This document shows, in pieces, positions 54,188-62,580 of a stretch of 64,000 nt of DNA. Source of the DNA: Melaminivora suipulveris. Its GTDB lineage: Bacteria > Pseudomonadota > Gammaproteobacteria > Burkholderiales > Burkholderiaceae_C. Position numbers and translations under genes: made by a program. The notes beneath the pieces were generated by a model, which saw only the letters and a list, made by a program, of their open reading frames with translations, was not told where the DNA came from and ran no database searches. The DNA lies in contig NZ_CP027667.1 in NCBI RefSeq assembly GCF_003008575.1, forward strand, positions 1,182,501 through 1,246,500, in the 5' to 3' direction. The first letter of the stretch is position 1; each line of letters opens with the position of its first letter.

Positions 54188-54598
54188 TCAAGGCTCCTCA
54201 AAGTACCACCACTGACCGTCCTGAAGCAGCCAAGTCTCGTCTACGTACATGGGAATCGTACCCAAATTCAGACCCGGCAACACAGGTTGGACCGTCATCT
54301 TCAACGTAGCGACGCATCTGTCAGCTTGGCACGACACCTTGCTCACTTCGGCGTTCTTGACAGCAACGGTCGGCGCGAACTTGGAGCGGTGCTGCTCGAG
54401 CGTACGCAGCTGCCGATAGGAAGGCGTGGAGAGCTCGTAGGTCTTCTTGTAGTCACCCGCCATGCGTGCCTGCCAGTACGCCGTCGAGCGCCTCTGTACG
54501 GCCTGCTCGGGAGGCTCGTTGCTCGTCGTAGCGCATGCACCCAGCAGCGCCAGCGCCAGGGATGCATATATATATCTGCATGAGGTGGATGTAGCCAT
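54188..54598 (-). CDS. Small putative lipoprotein
   Basis: The 136-residue product has a lipobox (ASLALALLGAC, Cys 22). A mature domain follows with AYWQARMAGDYKKTYELSTPSYRQLRTLEQHRSKF and a C-terminal DETWLLQDGQWWYFEEP (near residues 40-75 and 119-135). This resembles the NTF2-like or DUF4864-like folds of small envelope lipoproteins. ATG 54,598 has an AAGGA site 6 bases upstream. It lies just downstream of gspD on the same strand, so it may be expressed with the secretion genes. Confidence 0.65.
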   Translation of the reverse strand: MATSTSCRYIYASLALALLGACATTSNEPPEQAVQRRSTAYWQARMAGDYKKTYELSTPSYRQLRTLEQHRSKFAPTVAVKNAEVSKVSCQADRCVATLKMTVQPVLPGLNLGTIPMYVDETWLLQDGQWWYFEEP

Positions 54599-54725
54599 GA
54601 CACTTCCTTTCATCTGTCTGTCGGCATCTAATAACCCTGCGCAGGGTAGCCAGGGTTTGCCAGCGTGCGCCCGCGCGAGAGGGAGGTGAAGCGGTAGTTC
54701 ACTAAAGATGTAGCGGCCGCCGTGA

Positions 54726-57155
54726 TCACTGAGGCGCGAGAGGCTGCGAGACCTGCGGCAGGCCTTGCGCAGGAACGTCGGTCCAGGCGGGCAGATCCAT
54801 GCCATGCAACCCGCGCAAACGGTCACGGAGATCCTCGCTTACCTCCCGGATGTCGATATCTGAGCGTACGACGCGCGGAGTGATCACGACCAGAAGTTCA
54901 GTGCGCGCACCATCTGTAGCGGTGGTGCCAAACAAGTTACCCACGAGCGGTATGGTGTGCAAGATGGGCACCCCGGTCTTGCCAGTCGTGCCGCGCTCCT
55001 GTATCAAGCCTCCCATGACGATCGACTCGCCCGAGCGAACAGCGACTTTGCTGGAAAGCTGCCGCTGCAGGAACGAACGCTGCTTGGTCACATCATCCTG
55101 CGCGCCGACATCGGTGACGGCTTGATCGATCTGCATGGTCACGATGTTTCCAGCGTTGACGGACGGCGTGACCATCAGGTTCACACCCGTGTCCTTGTAT
55201 TGAATGTTGGTGGTGGTGACAGTACCCTCGAGATTGCTCGTCGTGCCTGACTGAATGGGCGTCTGCGTGCCGACGGCGATTGAGGCGAGGTGGTTGTCCA
55301 GGACCATCAACGAAGGACTTGCGACCACCTTGACCGAGGTCTTCGTGGACAGCGCGCTCAACACGGCGCGCACGTTGCCCAAGCTGTTGCGCAGAGTGTA
55401 TGAAAAGCCCCCAAGCGGGATGGCCAAGGTGCCCGGCACACCGCTGTTGCTGAGCACGCCAGTGCCGGTGTAGTTGGTGGTGGTGCGGCTGTCGCTGAAG
55501 GCCCACTGCAAGCCGTAGCGCAAGTCGTCGTTGAGGGTGACCTCGACGATGCTGGCCTCGATCAGCACCTGGGTGGGGCGCACGTCCAGGCGCTTGAGCG
55601 TGGCTTCGATGCGCTCGTATTCGGCGCGCGTGCTCCACACCAGCACCGAGTTGGTCAGATCGTCGGCCATCACGCGGATTGAGCCAAGCGTCGCACCCGC
55701 TGGCGGCTGTGCCGTGCCGGCCAGGCCGCCAGCCTGCTGCGGCCGACCGAAAACGCCGCTGACGCTGGGCTGCAGCACGCCGCCGCGATTGCCGAAGGTG
55801 CCGCCAAAGCCGCTGCCGAATGCCCCACCCCCGAAGCCAGCGCCGTACCCCCCGCCATATCCTGGCGCACCACCCAGCAACCCGACGGCGCCAGCGCCAA
55901 CGGGATAGCCGCCGCCCGAGAAGCCCGTAGCCGTGGGCAGGCCCGGAGCGACACCGGTATTGGCCACCGGCCCGCCCGGGCCAGAAAGGCCACCGAAAAT
56001 CCCGCTGAGCACGGTGGCCAGGTGGCGGGCGTTGACGTTCTGGACGTTGTAGATGAACAGCTGGGCCTCGGCGCCCCCGTCGCCAGGCTGATCGAGCTTC
56101 TCGATCCAGCGGCGCGCCTCTTCCAGATAGGCTGCGCGCGGAGTGACCACCAGGACGCTGTTGAGCCGCTCGATGGGCATCACGCGCAATGCCCCGAACA
56201 AGGGGTTGTTGGGCCCGAGCGCTGCGACGGCCTGGGCTTGCGCCTGTGCCGCGGCGCTCCCCGCTGCGGCCTGCGGTGCACCCGGCCGCCCTGCGGGCTG
56301 TGGCGCTGCGGGAGCGCCCTCGCCCGAAAGCCCGCCACTGACCAGTCGTAGCGCGGCCTCCACTTCCTTGGTCGAAACGTACTTCAGCGGAAAGACGCCG
56401 ACCGACATGCCCTTGAGCAGATCGACGTCGAACATGTTGATGATTTCCATCCACCCTTCGGCCTGGGTGCGCGTGCCGGCCATGACCAGCAGGTTGCGCA
56501 GCGCGTCCACACGCACGATCGCTTCGGGCTGTGCCATGGGGCGCAGGATGTTGGCCATCTCGTTGGCGCCGATGTACTGCAGCGGGATCACGACAGTGCC
56601 ATAGCCCGGGGGCAGGGCCGCGCCCGAGTTGGCCATCCGCACCGAGCCGCCGATGGCGCGCAAGGCGTCAGGGCGGCCGACGTGATAGACACCGCGGGCA
56701 TCGCGCATCAGCGCCAGGCCATTGGCCTGCAACGCGCTCTCCAGCAGGAAGACCGCCTGGTCGGCCGGCATGGGATTCTTCGTGACCAGCGTGACCGAGC
56801 CATTCAGGGGTGGGTGCAGCACATAGTCCGCCTTGAGAACGTCGCCCAGGACAGTGCGCACCACCTCGGCGATCGGCGCCTCCTCGAAGTTGAACGAGGC
56901 CGAAGGGCCCTGGACCGGGGGAACGGCCTTGGGCGGGGCGACCACTTGGTCGTTGCCGCGCAGGATGCGCGGCTCGTAGTTCGGCGCCACACGGTCTGGG
57001 GCGCTCGCTGGCTCGGCCGCAGGAACGTTTTGCAAAGGCGGCGTGGGCTGACCCTGAGCTGGCGGCACCGTGGGCAGCTGTGCAGGCGCCTGCGCGCACG
57101 CGGTCTGGCCCAGCGCTAGCGCCACGCTGGTGAGGACGAGTCGAATGGAAGTCAT
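54726..57155 (-). CDS. gspD: Type II secretion secretin GspD
   Basis: This 809-residue outer-membrane channel has a signal peptide and a Pro-rich start, then N0 to N3 ring domains (for example APIAEVVRTVLGDVLKADYVLHP, VIPLQYIGANEMANIL, VFPLKYVSTKEVEAALRLV). The secretin core follows from about residue 500 to 775 (VLIEASIVEVTLNDDLRYGLQWAF, VKVVASPSLMVLDN, GESIVMGGLIQERGTTGKTGVPILHTIPLVGNLFG). Two long low-complexity inserts stand out: an Ala/Pro/Gln stretch near 285-310 and a Gly-rich stretch near 395-470. It is the last gsp gene in this leftward operon. Confidence 0.95.
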   Translation of the reverse strand: MTSIRLVLTSVALALGQTACAQAPAQLPTVPPAQGQPTPPLQNVPAAEPASAPDRVAPNYEPRILRGNDQVVAPPKAVPPVQGPSASFNFEEAPIAEVVRTVLGDVLKADYVLHPPLNGSVTLVTKNPMPADQAVFLLESALQANGLALMRDARGVYHVGRPDALRAIGGSVRMANSGAALPPGYGTVVIPLQYIGANEMANILRPMAQPEAIVRVDALRNLLVMAGTRTQAEGWMEIINMFDVDLLKGMSVGVFPLKYVSTKEVEAALRLVSGGLSGEGAPAAPQPAGRPGAPQAAAGSAAAQAQAQAVAALGPNNPLFGALRVMPIERLNSVLVVTPRAAYLEEARRWIEKLDQPGDGGAEAQLFIYNVQNVNARHLATVLSGIFGGLSGPGGPVANTGVAPGLPTATGFSGGGYPVGAGAVGLLGGAPGYGGGYGAGFGGGAFGSGFGGTFGNRGGVLQPSVSGVFGRPQQAGGLAGTAQPPAGATLGSIRVMADDLTNSVLVWSTRAEYERIEATLKRLDVRPTQVLIEASIVEVTLNDDLRYGLQWAFSDSRTTTNYTGTGVLSNSGVPGTLAIPLGGFSYTLRNSLGNVRAVLSALSTKTSVKVVASPSLMVLDNHLASIAVGTQTPIQSGTTSNLEGTVTTTNIQYKDTGVNLMVTPSVNAGNIVTMQIDQAVTDVGAQDDVTKQRSFLQRQLSSKVAVRSGESIVMGGLIQERGTTGKTGVPILHTIPLVGNLFGTTATDGARTELLVVITPRVVRSDIDIREVSEDLRDRLRGLHGMDLPAWTDVPAQGLPQVSQPLAPQ

Positions 57156-57189
57156 CGGGGCAATCCAGTATTGAGGGACACTCGGCGCA

Positions 57190-57813
57190 TCAGCTGCGAG
57201 TGCCGCCGAAAACGGCGCGCGGGGTGGGTCGCTTGGGCGCTTCGCCAGCTGCGCCGCCGGTGGCGCCGGCCGGGCTGGGCGCTGTGGCCGGCGGGGCGTT
57301 GCCCGCCGGCGCCGCCCGCAGGTTGGCTTTGGGCAGCTGCAGCGTCAGGATTTCGCCGCCGCGCACGAAGGTCACGCCGCGCTCTTGCACGGACTGCAGG
57401 GTCCAGCCCTCGAAGGACTGCTGCACCTGCATCCGTCGCGTCTTGCCGGCGATGGTGAGGATGGCGCCGCCGCCATCGGCGCCGGTATACACGCCCGACA
57501 GGGTGGCCGAGCGCAGGTTGTCCGGTGGTGGCTCGATGGGAGCCGCGCGGGGAGGCGGTGGCGGTGGCGGGGGCGGCCGCCGCGTGGCGGAAAACAGCGG
57601 CCGCTCGAGCATGCCAAGGAACTGGCTGGTGTCGGCTTGCACGATTTCGGGCAGCGGCGGCAGCATGGCGCGGTAGTCTGCAACGACGGCGGCAGGGGCA
57701 GTCCAGCGGCTGTTGCGCAGACCGCTGCCCGGCTGCAGCCACATTGCCACCAGCGCAAGCGCCGCGACCACATTGGCCGACAGCAGGAGCGCACGGACGT
57801 GGCGGCCAGTCAT
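57190..57813 (-). CDS. Type II secretion GspC/GspN-like inner-membrane protein
   Basis: The 207-residue protein has one N-terminal membrane helix (about residues 8-27), a run of nine Pro (RRPPPPPPPPPRAAP), and a small beta domain like the homology region of GspC/PulC (LSGVYTGADGGGAILTIAGKTRRMQVQQSFEGWTLQSV, near residues 105-142). GspC-type proteins link the inner-membrane platform to GspD. In Comamonadaceae this position is often named GspN. It ends PTPRAVFGGTRS, an octapeptide shared with GspL and GspJ. It lies between gspM and gspD. Confidence 0.8.
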   Translation of the reverse strand: MTGRHVRALLLSANVVAALALVAMWLQPGSGLRNSRWTAPAAVVADYRAMLPPLPEIVQADTSQFLGMLERPLFSATRRPPPPPPPPPRAAPIEPPPDNLRSATLSGVYTGADGGGAILTIAGKTRRMQVQQSFEGWTLQSVQERGVTFVRGGEILTLQLPKANLRAAPAGNAPPATAPSPAGATGGAAGEAPKRPTPRAVFGGTRS

Positions 57814-58373
57814 GCGCGCTCCCGCAGCACTGCCAAGTTGAAGGTGACCGACAGGCGGGGCTGGATCTTGGCATGCACCATGTTGGCCAGCGTCGTCGGC
57901 AACTGAATGTCCAGGTCGTTGATCAGGATCACGGGCTTTTGACCGCCCAGCACTGCCAGCGCCGCCTGCACCGCGCTCCACTCGCCCTCCACGCGCACCA
58001 ACAGCGGAATGCTGTCAAAGCCGTTGCGCTCCTTGGCCGGCATGACCTGACTGCTGAGGATCTGCAGCCCCGCCGTCGTGAACAGGTCGCGCACCTGCTG
58101 CTGGGCCAGGTTGCCGGTCTGATTGGCGTCGGCGCTTGCCGGGTAGACAAGCTGGCTGCGCAGAGCGCGCGCCTGCTCGAGCGTGGCAGCGATCTCTGGC
58201 TGTTGCTGCTGCAAGCCTTTCAAGCGTGCGTAGCGCGGCTCCAGCTCGGCCAGCCGCGCCTGCGCCCAGCGGTGCTTCTGGACCACGTACGCGCCCGCTC
58301 CGAGGACCGGGGTGAGCAGCAGCAATGCGGTGGCGGCGACCACCAGTCTCTGCCTCATGGCGATGTTGATCAC
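57810..58373 (-). CDS. gspM: Type II secretion protein GspM
   Basis: This 187-residue inner-membrane protein has one N-terminal helix (VVAATALLLLTPVLGAGAYV), a coiled-coil linker (RWAQARLAELEPRYARLKGLQQQQPEIAATLEQARAL, near residues 35-70) and a ferredoxin-like C-terminal domain. GspM stabilises GspL in the inner-membrane platform. It overlaps both gspL and the gspC/N gene by 4 bases. Confidence 0.88.
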   Translation of the reverse strand: MINIAMRQRLVVAATALLLLTPVLGAGAYVVQKHRWAQARLAELEPRYARLKGLQQQQPEIAATLEQARALRSQLVYPASADANQTGNLAQQQVRDLFTTAGLQILSSQVMPAKERNGFDSIPLLVRVEGEWSAVQAALAVLGGQKPVILINDLDIQLPTTLANMVHAKIQPRLSVTFNLAVLRERA

Positions 58374-59647
58374 GGTCTGCCGTCCTTCGGGGCGGGTGCG
58401 GGAGCCGCCGCCCGAGTGCCGCCGAAGACGGCGCGCGGCGCGCCGCCCGCCGATGGCGGCGCAGGGCTGGCAGCCGCGGGCTGCGGCGAAGTGGAAGCGG
58501 ACGGCGGCGGCGCAGTGGGCGCGGTAGCAGCTGCCGGCTCGGCGGCCGCGGCAGGGGCCGTGACCGTGCTGGCCACGCGAGCGCCACCGAAGACCTGCGG
58601 GTCCACATTGAACTCGACCACGTAGGAGTCCTTGGCAGCGCCTGGCAGACGCGTCGCCGCAGTGGGCGCCTTGACGTCGCTGATGCCGGGTTGGTCACCG
58701 AGCAGGCGCAGCAGGGTAGACGCGTTGTCGGTGTCGCCCGTCAGGGTGACCTTGGTGCCCTGGAGCTTGAAGATCTGCACGGCCGTGTCGTCGGGTAGGA
58801 CCCGCGTCAGCCGCTCGAGCACGCGCAGCGGCTCGATGCGCGTGGCCAGGGCTTCCGACAGGCCGTTGAGCTGCTCCACCGAGCGCATGAGCTGCTCGCG
58901 CTGGTGCACTGCCGGAGCAGCCTGGGCTGTTACCTTCTCGAAGGTCTGGACCGCCTGGATAGCGCGCTGGCGCAGCTGCAATGTCGGCGTGAGCGCCATG
59001 GCCAGCAGCAGCACGGCCAGCGTTGCCAACAGCGCATAGTTGACCACGCTCTGGCGCTGCACGACGGCCCGCCTGCGCCGCTCGCCATAACCCGTGAGCA
59101 CGATGGGCAGGCCCTGGGCGGCGGACAGGGCCCAAGACAGGGCCCAAACTTCCAGATCCTCGGGCGCCGGCAAGGCGATCGACGCGTGGCCTTGCAGGGC
59201 TGCCAGATGCTGGGCGATCTGCTGGCGCGACGCCAGCACCAGTTCAGCCTGCTGCACGCCGCCGCCCGGCGCACCGACGCGGCTGCCCCACACCAGATCG
59301 TCCCGGGCGAAGGGCGAATGCGTGCGCGCTTCGAGTTCGAGCGCACTGCTGCGGTCGGCTGCAGTCATGACCGGTAGCGAGAGGCTGCGCCGAAGCACCA
59401 TGTCCTCGGGCAGTTCGACCGCCATCAGCCCGCTGGCCGCAGCGCCCTGCTCGCCCGCAGGCCGGTGCTCGTCGCCGGTCCACAGCACACGCTCGCCGCC
59501 GGCTGTCAGCAACACGATGGGAACGGCGGGCCTGAGCCAGACCAGCGGAGCCCGCCCGAGCGCGTGTTGCCAGGACATGCGCACCTCGCGCCAGAGGTCC
59601 TGCAAGTCGACGCCGAACAGGCGAGCATCCGAAGAGAGCGAGGCCAT
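58370..59647 (-). CDS. gspL: Type II secretion protein GspL
   Basis: The 425-residue protein has an N-terminal cytoplasmic actin-like domain that contacts the GspE ATPase, one membrane helix (YALLATLAVLLLAMALTPTL, near residue 215) and a periplasmic ferredoxin-like domain. After an Ala/Pro-rich linker it carries GGAPRAVFGGTR, then 13 more residues. ATG 59,647 lies 7 bases after the gspK stop. An in-frame ATG at 59,686 would add 13 residues and overlap gspK. Confidence 0.88.
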   Translation of the reverse strand: MASLSSDARLFGVDLQDLWREVRMSWQHALGRAPLVWLRPAVPIVLLTAGGERVLWTGDEHRPAGEQGAAASGLMAVELPEDMVLRRSLSLPVMTAADRSSALELEARTHSPFARDDLVWGSRVGAPGGGVQQAELVLASRQQIAQHLAALQGHASIALPAPEDLEVWALSWALSAAQGLPIVLTGYGERRRRAVVQRQSVVNYALLATLAVLLLAMALTPTLQLRQRAIQAVQTFEKVTAQAAPAVHQREQLMRSVEQLNGLSEALATRIEPLRVLERLTRVLPDDTAVQIFKLQGTKVTLTGDTDNASTLLRLLGDQPGISDVKAPTAATRLPGAAKDSYVVEFNVDPQVFGGARVASTVTAPAAAAEPAAATAPTAPPPSASTSPQPAAASPAPPSAGGAPRAVFGGTRAAAPAPAPKDGRP

Positions 59648-59654
59648 GGATGGT

Positions 59655-60518
59655 TCAGAAAGCGGAAGAGCGTGCAGCAGGCTCATAGGCCTGGTGCACG
59701 TTGAATACGTGCCACGGCGTGCCGTCGGTCTGCCGCGCAGAAAATTCGACACTCATGGATATGACTTGCCAGGCTCCGGATGCCAGAGGCACCCGGGCGT
59801 TGAGCCGCGCCCGGCGCGCAGCCGTGGTGGCGATGGCCGATGGGTCAAGCGCCGTCGTGTCGACCGTGCCGGGATTTTGCCCGGCAGCCTGACGGGCAGC
59901 AGCGATGCGTGCTGCGGCAGCGCTGTCGCCACCGGCGAGGACCGCGAGCACTTCCACCGGGGCCGCCAGGGGATTGACCCGCCCACTGCCGCGCAGGTCG
60001 GCTGTCACAAAGGGCGCGAGTCTAGCATAGGCCTCGTACGTGAAGCCGGGTAGCTGCAGCAACTCTTCGGGGGCTTCGAAACCAGCCACGGCGCTGCCAT
60101 CCTTGTGGCTGCGCACATCGTTGGTCGCCTGAGCCAAGGCCTGCGCGGCGCCTTCGGGCAGACCACCGATGAGCCGATACAGGTTGGCAAGAACGGGCAC
60201 CGGCGCCGCATTCAGATCGATCAGGCCGCTCAACGGCATGACCTCGACTTCGATGGCCGTGCCCTGATAGTTGACCACCGTGCGCTCGAGCGCCGAAGGC
60301 GGCGTACGGCGGGCGTTAATGCTCTGCAGCACAAGCTGGATGGCGGCGTTGCCGAGAGCCTGCCCCTGCACGGCCTCACGCTGGCTGGTGGCTATTCGGG
60401 CTTCTTCACGCGCCGAGCGGGAAAACCCTGCGACAAAGATGCTTAGCGCGGCGACGATCCACAGCACCGCCACCAGCACGATGCCGCGGCCCTGGCGGCG
60501 AACGACGACCGGCGGCAT
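59655..60518 (-). CDS. gspK: Type II secretion minor pseudopilin GspK
   Basis: This 287-residue pseudopilin begins MPPVVVRRQGRGIVLVAVLWIVAALSIFVAGFSRSAREEAR, with the prepilin cleavage site after RQGRG and the hydrophobic helix. The large globular domain holds the helix-hairpin-helix-like repeats of GspK (LIDLNAAPVPVLANLYRLIGGLP and GRVNPLAAPVEVLAVLAGG). GspK caps the pseudopilus tip with GspI and GspJ. Its ATG overlaps the gspJ stop by one base. Confidence 0.9.
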   Translation of the reverse strand: MPPVVVRRQGRGIVLVAVLWIVAALSIFVAGFSRSAREEARIATSQREAVQGQALGNAAIQLVLQSINARRTPPSALERTVVNYQGTAIEVEVMPLSGLIDLNAAPVPVLANLYRLIGGLPEGAAQALAQATNDVRSHKDGSAVAGFEAPEELLQLPGFTYEAYARLAPFVTADLRGSGRVNPLAAPVEVLAVLAGGDSAAAARIAAARQAAGQNPGTVDTTALDPSAIATTAARRARLNARVPLASGAWQVISMSVEFSARQTDGTPWHVFNVHQAYEPAARSSAF

Positions 60519-61213
60519 CAGCGCGTCCCTCCGAAGACCGCACGCAGGCCGCGCGGGTCGGTGCGTGGGTTGGCGCGCATGGGCACGACGATCGCAGGCC
60601 ACGCACCGCTGGCGGTGTCGATCGAGACCATGACCCGGTCGGGCAGCTGCCGGGCGTCGGCCCACTGCGCCATCCAGACCGGCGGCTCCGCCAGGACACT
60701 CTGGTAACTCAGCTCCAGCGACCGAAGCTGCGGAACCAGCACATAGCTTTCGGCCTGCGACCAGTCCGGCGCGACCGTGTCGGCCACCCAAGGCGTGAAG
60801 CGCACCACCAGGGCGGACGCCCCTGCGACATCCTCGACAGCGAGCCTGAAGTGGTAACGCCCGCCCGCGCCGTGGCGCGCCGGCATGATGCCCAGCCACT
60901 GCATGGCCTGCGCATTGCCGGCGAAGAAGTATTCGCTGCTGCCCTCGTCGCGGCTCATGGACACCTTGCGCCCGGAAACGCGCCCCAGCACCTCGTGCAG
61001 GAAATCGCTGGCCACGCGCAGCTCATCGGCGCGCGCAAGCCGCGCGTCGATGCGCTCGCCCGTCTGCGCAGTGCCGCTGAGGGTGGACGCCAGGCCCAGC
61101 ATCACCAGGGACACCAGCACCAGCACGACCAGCAGCTCCATCAAGGTAAAACCCCCTTGATGCGCGCGACTGAGCATTCGTGCGCCGCGGGATGCGTTGC
61201 TGTGGACGGGCAT
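60518..61213 (-). CDS. gspJ: Type II secretion minor pseudopilin GspJ
   Basis: The 231-residue protein has a prepilin signal (SRAHQGGFTLMELLVVLVLVSLVMLGLAS) and the beta-rich GspJ domain, with LRVASDFLHEVLGRVSG and RSLELSYQSV. It is part of the pseudopilus tip complex. It ends GLRAVFGGTR, the same octapeptide found at the ends of the GspC/N-like protein and GspL. Start and stop codons overlap those of gspI and gspK by one base. Confidence 0.9.
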   Translation of the reverse strand: MPVHSNASRGARMLSRAHQGGFTLMELLVVLVLVSLVMLGLASTLSGTAQTGERIDARLARADELRVASDFLHEVLGRVSGRKVSMSRDEGSSEYFFAGNAQAMQWLGIMPARHGAGGRYHFRLAVEDVAGASALVVRFTPWVADTVAPDWSQAESYVLVPQLRSLELSYQSVLAEPPVWMAQWADARQLPDRVMVSIDTASGAWPAIVVPMRANPRTDPRGLRAVFGGTR

Positions 61214-61632
61214 CAGCGGATGACCGGTAGCACCGGTGGCTTGCGCTGCGGCAGCAGGGTGGCGAACTGGACGCTGCGCGCAGCGCCGCCCTCGCCCCAC
61301 GTGACGGCGACCGTCACCTCGTGCAGCGGCGGGATGTCCAGGCCGTTATATTCGGTGGGATAGGGGCTGGTGCTCACGCTCCAGTTGAAGTCTGCGGAGA
61401 CGCCGGATTCGCTCCAGCCGCCCTCGCCCACCGCATCGCGCATGGACAGCAGCGAGCGCGCCAGCACCAACGCCTGCTCGCGCCGCTCGATGTCGGCCAC
61501 GGTACGCACGCTGCCGCCGCTGGCGCGGTACAGCACGGCGAGGGACATGGCCATGATCACCAGCGCCACCAGCAGTTCCAGCAATGTGAAGCCGCGCGCG
61601 CGCGCGGGCGGGCGGGCGGGCGCTCGCGTCAC
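61213..61632 (-). CDS. gspI: Type II secretion minor pseudopilin GspI
   Basis: The 139-residue protein starts at GTG 61,632, overlapping the gspH stop by 4 bases. It has a prepilin signal (RARGFTLLELLVALVIMAMSLAVLYRASGGS), then GspI-like VADIERREQALVLARSLL and a C-terminal strand region (LHEVTVAVTWGEGG, VQFATLLPQRKPP). GspI starts assembly of the tip complex. Confidence 0.88.
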   Translation of the reverse strand: MTRAPARPPARARGFTLLELLVALVIMAMSLAVLYRASGGSVRTVADIERREQALVLARSLLSMRDAVGEGGWSESGVSADFNWSVSTSPYPTEYNGLDIPPLHEVTVAVTWGEGGAARSVQFATLLPQRKPPVLPVIR

Positions 61633-62075
61633 GGCAGCAGCGCTTCCTGGGTGACGCGGCCGGAGATCCAGTCCACGCGCAGCCGCGTGCCGGCGCCCGA
61701 TGCGCGCAGCAACTCGACACTGCCCCCGGTCGCCCCGCCCTGCGGCAGGAACAGAATGGCCACCGAACCGGGTGAGGTTTCGCCCTGGGCAACCACCGCG
61801 CGCACCTTCAGCGCGGCGGGCAGACTCAGCAGCGGCTCGCCGTCGATGCCGAAATGGCGCTGGTTCAGGTCGAGCACGAAGCGCACGTCGCGCCGCTCCT
61901 GCTGGGCGCGCACGCGGGCACTGCGCAGCTGCGTCATCATGGTGCGCACGGTGGATCGGTACTCGGCGGACTCGCGCAGGCGGTCGAAAGCCGTGGGCAC
62001 CAGCGCCGCCAACAGCGCAGCGATGGCGAACACCACCAACAGCTCGACCAGGGTGAAGCCCCTGTGGTTGCGCAT
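61629..62075 (-). CDS. gspH: Type II secretion minor pseudopilin GspH
   Basis: This 148-residue pseudopilin starts MRNHRGFTLVELLVVFAIAALLAALVPTAFDRL, a type IV prepilin signal. The body contains TMMTQLRSARVRAQQERRDVRFVLDLNQRHFGI (near residues 46-78), as in GspH/FimT. A TTG-initiated extension to 62,099 is possible but lacks support. It is the minor pilin between the main shaft and the tip. Confidence 0.88.
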   Translation of the reverse strand: MRNHRGFTLVELLVVFAIAALLAALVPTAFDRLRESAEYRSTVRTMMTQLRSARVRAQQERRDVRFVLDLNQRHFGIDGEPLLSLPAALKVRAVVAQGETSPGSVAILFLPQGGATGGSVELLRASGAGTRLRVDWISGRVTQEALLP

Positions 62076-62102
62076 GGACCGTGGGCCGCGCAGCGGCAAG
62101 GG

Positions 62103-62558
62103 TCAGGGGGTGTTGCGGATGTCGGCGTTCTCGCCCTCGCCGCCTGGAGCGCCATCCGCGCCCAGCGACAGGATCTCGATGGCGGTGCCGGAGTTGGTGT
62201 AGCGATACGGGCGGCCCCACGGGTCCGGGGGCAAGCTGCCCTTGAGGTAGGGGCCGGCCCAGCCAGCGGCGTTGCCCGGCTTTTGCACCAGCGCGCCCAG
62301 GCCCTCTTCGGTGGTCGGGTAGCGGCCCACGTCGAGCTTGAAGAGCTCCAGCGATTTGTCCAGATCGGCGATCTGCACCGCCGCGGTCTTGGTCTTGGCG
62401 CCACCGAGCTGGCCCAGCACACGCGGGCCGACCAGTCCGGCCAAGAGCGCCAGGATGGCCAGCACGACCAGCAGTTCGATCAGCGTGAAACCGCGCGACG
62501 CGCGCGCGGTGCGGGCGGTCGAGCGGAGGGAAGCTTGGAAATGGGAGCGAAGCGTCAT
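62103..62558 (-). CDS. gspG: Type II secretion major pseudopilin GspG
   Basis: The 151-residue protein has the prepilin signal RASRGFTLIELLVVLAILALLAGLVGPRVL and the GspG body ALVQKPGNAAGWAGPYLKGSLPPDPWGRPYRY, with the calcium-site region near its C terminus. It builds the pseudopilus shaft. It follows gspF by 22 bases. Confidence 0.93.
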   Translation of the reverse strand: MTLRSHFQASLRSTARTARASRGFTLIELLVVLAILALLAGLVGPRVLGQLGGAKTKTAAVQIADLDKSLELFKLDVGRYPTTEEGLGALVQKPGNAAGWAGPYLKGSLPPDPWGRPYRYTNSGTAIEILSLGADGAPGGEGENADIRNTP

Positions 62559-62580
62559 GGTATGGACTGTGCGGGGCCGC

